A stretch of 64,000 nt of DNA from Novosphingobium sp049354825 (GTDB lineage: Bacteria > Pseudomonadota > Alphaproteobacteria > Sphingomonadales > Sphingomonadaceae): contig NZ_CP186480.1 of NCBI RefSeq assembly GCF_049354825.1, positions 1,054,001-1,118,000 on the forward strand, in the 5' to 3' direction. A program made the translations under genes and the position numbers. This document shows positions 62,362 through 64,000 of this stretch, piece after piece (position 1 is the first letter of the stretch; each line of letters starts with the position of its first letter). The notes below the pieces were generated by a model. It was not told where the DNA came from and made no database searches. It worked only from the letters and a program-made list of their open reading frames with translations.

Positions 62362-63117
62362 TTATTCGGCGGTCCAGCCGCCGTCGATCGAAAGGTTGGC
62401 GCCGGTCATGTTGCCGGCCTCGTCACGGCACAGGAACACGGCGGTAGCGGCCACTTCCTCGACCTGGACGAAGCGCTTGGTCGGCTGCTTGGCCAGCAGC
62501 ACGTCGTTCATCACCTGCTCGCGCGTGAGCCCGCGCGCGGCCATCGTGTCGGGAATCTGGTTTTCGACCAGCGGTGTCCACACGTAACCCGGGCTGATGC
62601 AGTTGGCGGTCACCCCGCTGGTCGCCAGTTCCAGCGCCAGGGTCTTGGTGAAACCGTAAAGCCCGTGCTTGGCGGCGACATAGGCGCTCTTGAACGGGGA
62701 CGCGCGCAGCGAGTGGGCGCTGGCGATGTTGATGATGCGGCCCCATCCGCCCGCCTTCATGTGCGGGATCGCCATCCGGCAGGCGTCGAACGCCGACGTC
62801 AGGTTGAGGGCGATGATCTTGTCCCACATCTCCACCGGAAACGATTCGACGGGGGCGACGTGCTGCATCCCCGCGTTGTTCACCAGGATGTCGACCGGGC
62901 CGGCGGCGCCCATCATCTCCTCGACCCCGGCGCGGGTGGAGAGGTCGGCGGCAATGTGCGGGGCGGATAGCTCGTCCTTCAGCGCCGCGATGGTTTCCGC
63001 GTCGCCAAATCCCGACAGCGTGACCAGCGCGCCCTCGGCGCGCAGCGCCCGCGCGATTGCCAGCCCGATGCCCGACGTCGACCCGGTAACCAGTGCCCGC
63101 TTGCCTTCGAGAAACAT
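62362..63117 (-). CDS. 3-hydroxybutyrate dehydrogenase
   Basis: 251 aa SDR that oxidises D-3-hydroxybutyrate to acetoacetate, often linked to polyhydroxybutyrate use. MFLEGKRALVTGSTSGIGLA start, NNAGMQHVAPVESFPVEMWD, IINIASAHSLRA and YVAAKHG catalytic YxxxK, C-terminal SIDGGWTAE. The QHVAPVE and GGWTA motifs are typical of the group. ATG 63117 used; divergent from the next gene across 79 nt. Confidence 0.9.
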   Translation of the reverse strand: MFLEGKRALVTGSTSGIGLAIARALRAEGALVTLSGFGDAETIAALKDELSAPHIAADLSTRAGVEEMMGAAGPVDILVNNAGMQHVAPVESFPVEMWDKIIALNLTSAFDACRMAIPHMKAGGWGRIINIASAHSLRASPFKSAYVAAKHGLYGFTKTLALELATSGVTANCISPGYVWTPLVENQIPDTMAARGLTREQVMNDVLLAKQPTKRFVQVEEVAATAVFLCRDEAGNMTGANLSIDGGWTAE

Positions 63118-63196
63118 TCCGCCGATCCCGTCATTGTTGCCTTCAATCCCCGCGCCATCGCCGCGCCGGGCGCGTAAGTCCAGAGGAGGTTCCGCG

Positions 63197-64000
63197 ATGC
63201 GGCTCGACGATTTCGATCCCAATGCCATCAAGGTCGATGACCAGCGCGGCAGTGGCATGTCGATCGGGGGAGCGGGCGGCAAGATCGGCTGCGGTTCGAT
63301 CGTCATCGCCGCGATCGCCTATTTCGTGTTCGGGGCCGACCCGATGAGCACGCTCAGCACGATCAACGGGGCACAGAGCAGCGGCCCGGTCGCCACCAGC
63401 GGCGGCACGAACGTCAGCGAAAGTTGCCGGGTCGACGCGCTCAGCAAGGAAAGCTGCGATGCGCTCGCCTCGCTCAACAAGACCTGGGCACCGCTGTTCG
63501 CGCAGGCCAACATCAAGTTCGCCGACCCGACGCTGCACTTCTATTCGCGCATGGGCCGGTCCGGCTGCGGCACCGCGCAAAGCGCGATGGGGCCGTTCTA
63601 CTGCCCCGAGGACCAGGGCATCTACCTCGACACCGAGTTCTACAAGCAAATGGACCAGGAACTGGGCGCCACTGGCCAGTTCGCGCGCGATTACGTGATC
63701 GCGCACGAATACGGCCACCACGTCCAGAACCTGACCGGCCTGTCGGACCAGATCCGCAGCGCGCAGCAGCAGAACCCCGACCGTGCCAACGACCTGTCGG
63801 TCAGGCTCGAGCTCCAGGCCGATTGCTACGCCGGGGTGTGGGCCGCCAAGAACCGCGACCGGCTGGAGCCGGGTGACATGGAAAGCGGCCTCAATGCGGC
63901 GCACCAGATCGGCGACGATGTCCTGACCAAGGGCCGCGCGCCCGAATCCGCCTTCACGCATGGCAGCGCCGCGCAGCGGATGCAGTGGCTCAAGAAGGGC
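63197..64000 (+). CDS. ypfJ: YpfJ-type neutral zinc metallopeptidase, partial
   Basis: At least 268 residues; cut by the right window edge. A membrane segment (about residues 31-48, CGSIVIAAIAYFVFGAD) is followed by a zincin domain with HExxH in VIAHEYGHHVQN and Glu/Asp further on (ELQADCYAGVWA). Family YpfJ/KPN_02809, function unknown. ATG 63197 has AGAGGAGG 7 nt upstream, an excellent ribosome site. Confidence 0.88.
   Translation, partial: MRLDDFDPNAIKVDDQRGSGMSIGGAGGKIGCGSIVIAAIAYFVFGADPMSTLSTINGAQSSGPVATSGGTNVSESCRVDALSKESCDALASLNKTWAPLFAQANIKFADPTLHFYSRMGRSGCGTAQSAMGPFYCPEDQGIYLDTEFYKQMDQELGATGQFARDYVIAHEYGHHVQNLTGLSDQIRSAQQQNPDRANDLSVRLELQADCYAGVWAAKNRDRLEPGDMESGLNAAHQIGDDVLTKGRAPESAFTHGSAAQRMQWLKKG

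Noticed and set aside
1..64000. Mobile elements, CRISPR, prophage
   Set aside because: No transposase or integrase motifs, no repeated spacers and no long terminal inverted repeats were seen.

Overview
This 64 kb window is a dense, GC-rich bacterial chromosome segment (roughly two-thirds G+C by eye). I read it as an alphaproteobacterium, most likely from the Sphingomonadales. It has C4-pathway 5-aminolevulinate synthase, a hybrid LolC/E permease next to LolD, the carboxyspermidine route to spermidine, TonB-dependent receptors, and gene orders such as lepB-rnc-era and plsY-dprA-topA. I see no insertion sequences, phage genes, CRISPR arrays, rRNA or tRNA genes, so the segment looks like core chromosome with a few lineage-specific inserts.

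Layout. 1-7.5 kb: glutathione reductase (cut by the window edge), pgi, then divergent lepB-rnc-era, a 60-aa membrane protein, an MFS exporter, a lone CheY-like receiver and an unknown gene. 7.6-12.1 kb: leftward plsY, dprA, topA and a 59-aa helix-turn-helix-like ORF overlapping the topA end. 12.2-14.4 kb: metallo-beta-lactamase-fold hydrolase and hemA. 14.5-18.4 kb: a secreted six-cysteine protein, a terminator and a TonB-dependent receptor, under an upstream region with a CtrA-like box. 18.4-23.1 kb: a polyamine block (carboxyspermidine dehydrogenase, cysteine-rich lipoprotein, DUF486 membrane protein, carboxyspermidine decarboxylase, a probable structured leader, ornithine decarboxylase).

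23.1-33.6 kb: a PLP dehydratase, two tandem MAPEG proteins, then the leftward run etfD-ispE-FGase-ilvD-nnr-RNA methyltransferase, whose members often overlap by 4 nt, and a divergent glycosylase-like gene. 33.6-40 kb: lytic transglycosylase, moaB, PA0069-type radical SAM protein, a GAF histidine kinase and an acyl-CoA ligase. 40-48.7 kb: dnaE, glutathione peroxidase, lolD, lolC/E, purF, an SDR and a PilZ protein. 48.8-56.9 kb: CFA-synthase-like methyltransferase, photolyase, tandem PAP2 phosphatases, the two-subunit 2-oxoglutarate:ferredoxin oxidoreductase with a low-GC small ORF between its genes, and rppH. 56.9-64 kb: TPR protein, rsmB, GNAT, guaB, M28 peptidase, 3-hydroxybutyrate dehydrogenase and a YpfJ-type zinc protease cut by the right edge.

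The most interesting material is (i) the polyamine block with its leader RNA candidate and an orphan disulfide-rich lipoprotein, (ii) the CtrA-box / secreted protein / terminator / TonB-receptor unit, (iii) the AT-rich 74-codon ORF wedged with stop/start overlap between korA and korB, and (iv) the small HTH ORF overlapping topA. Functions are read from motifs and family knowledge; no database search was run.
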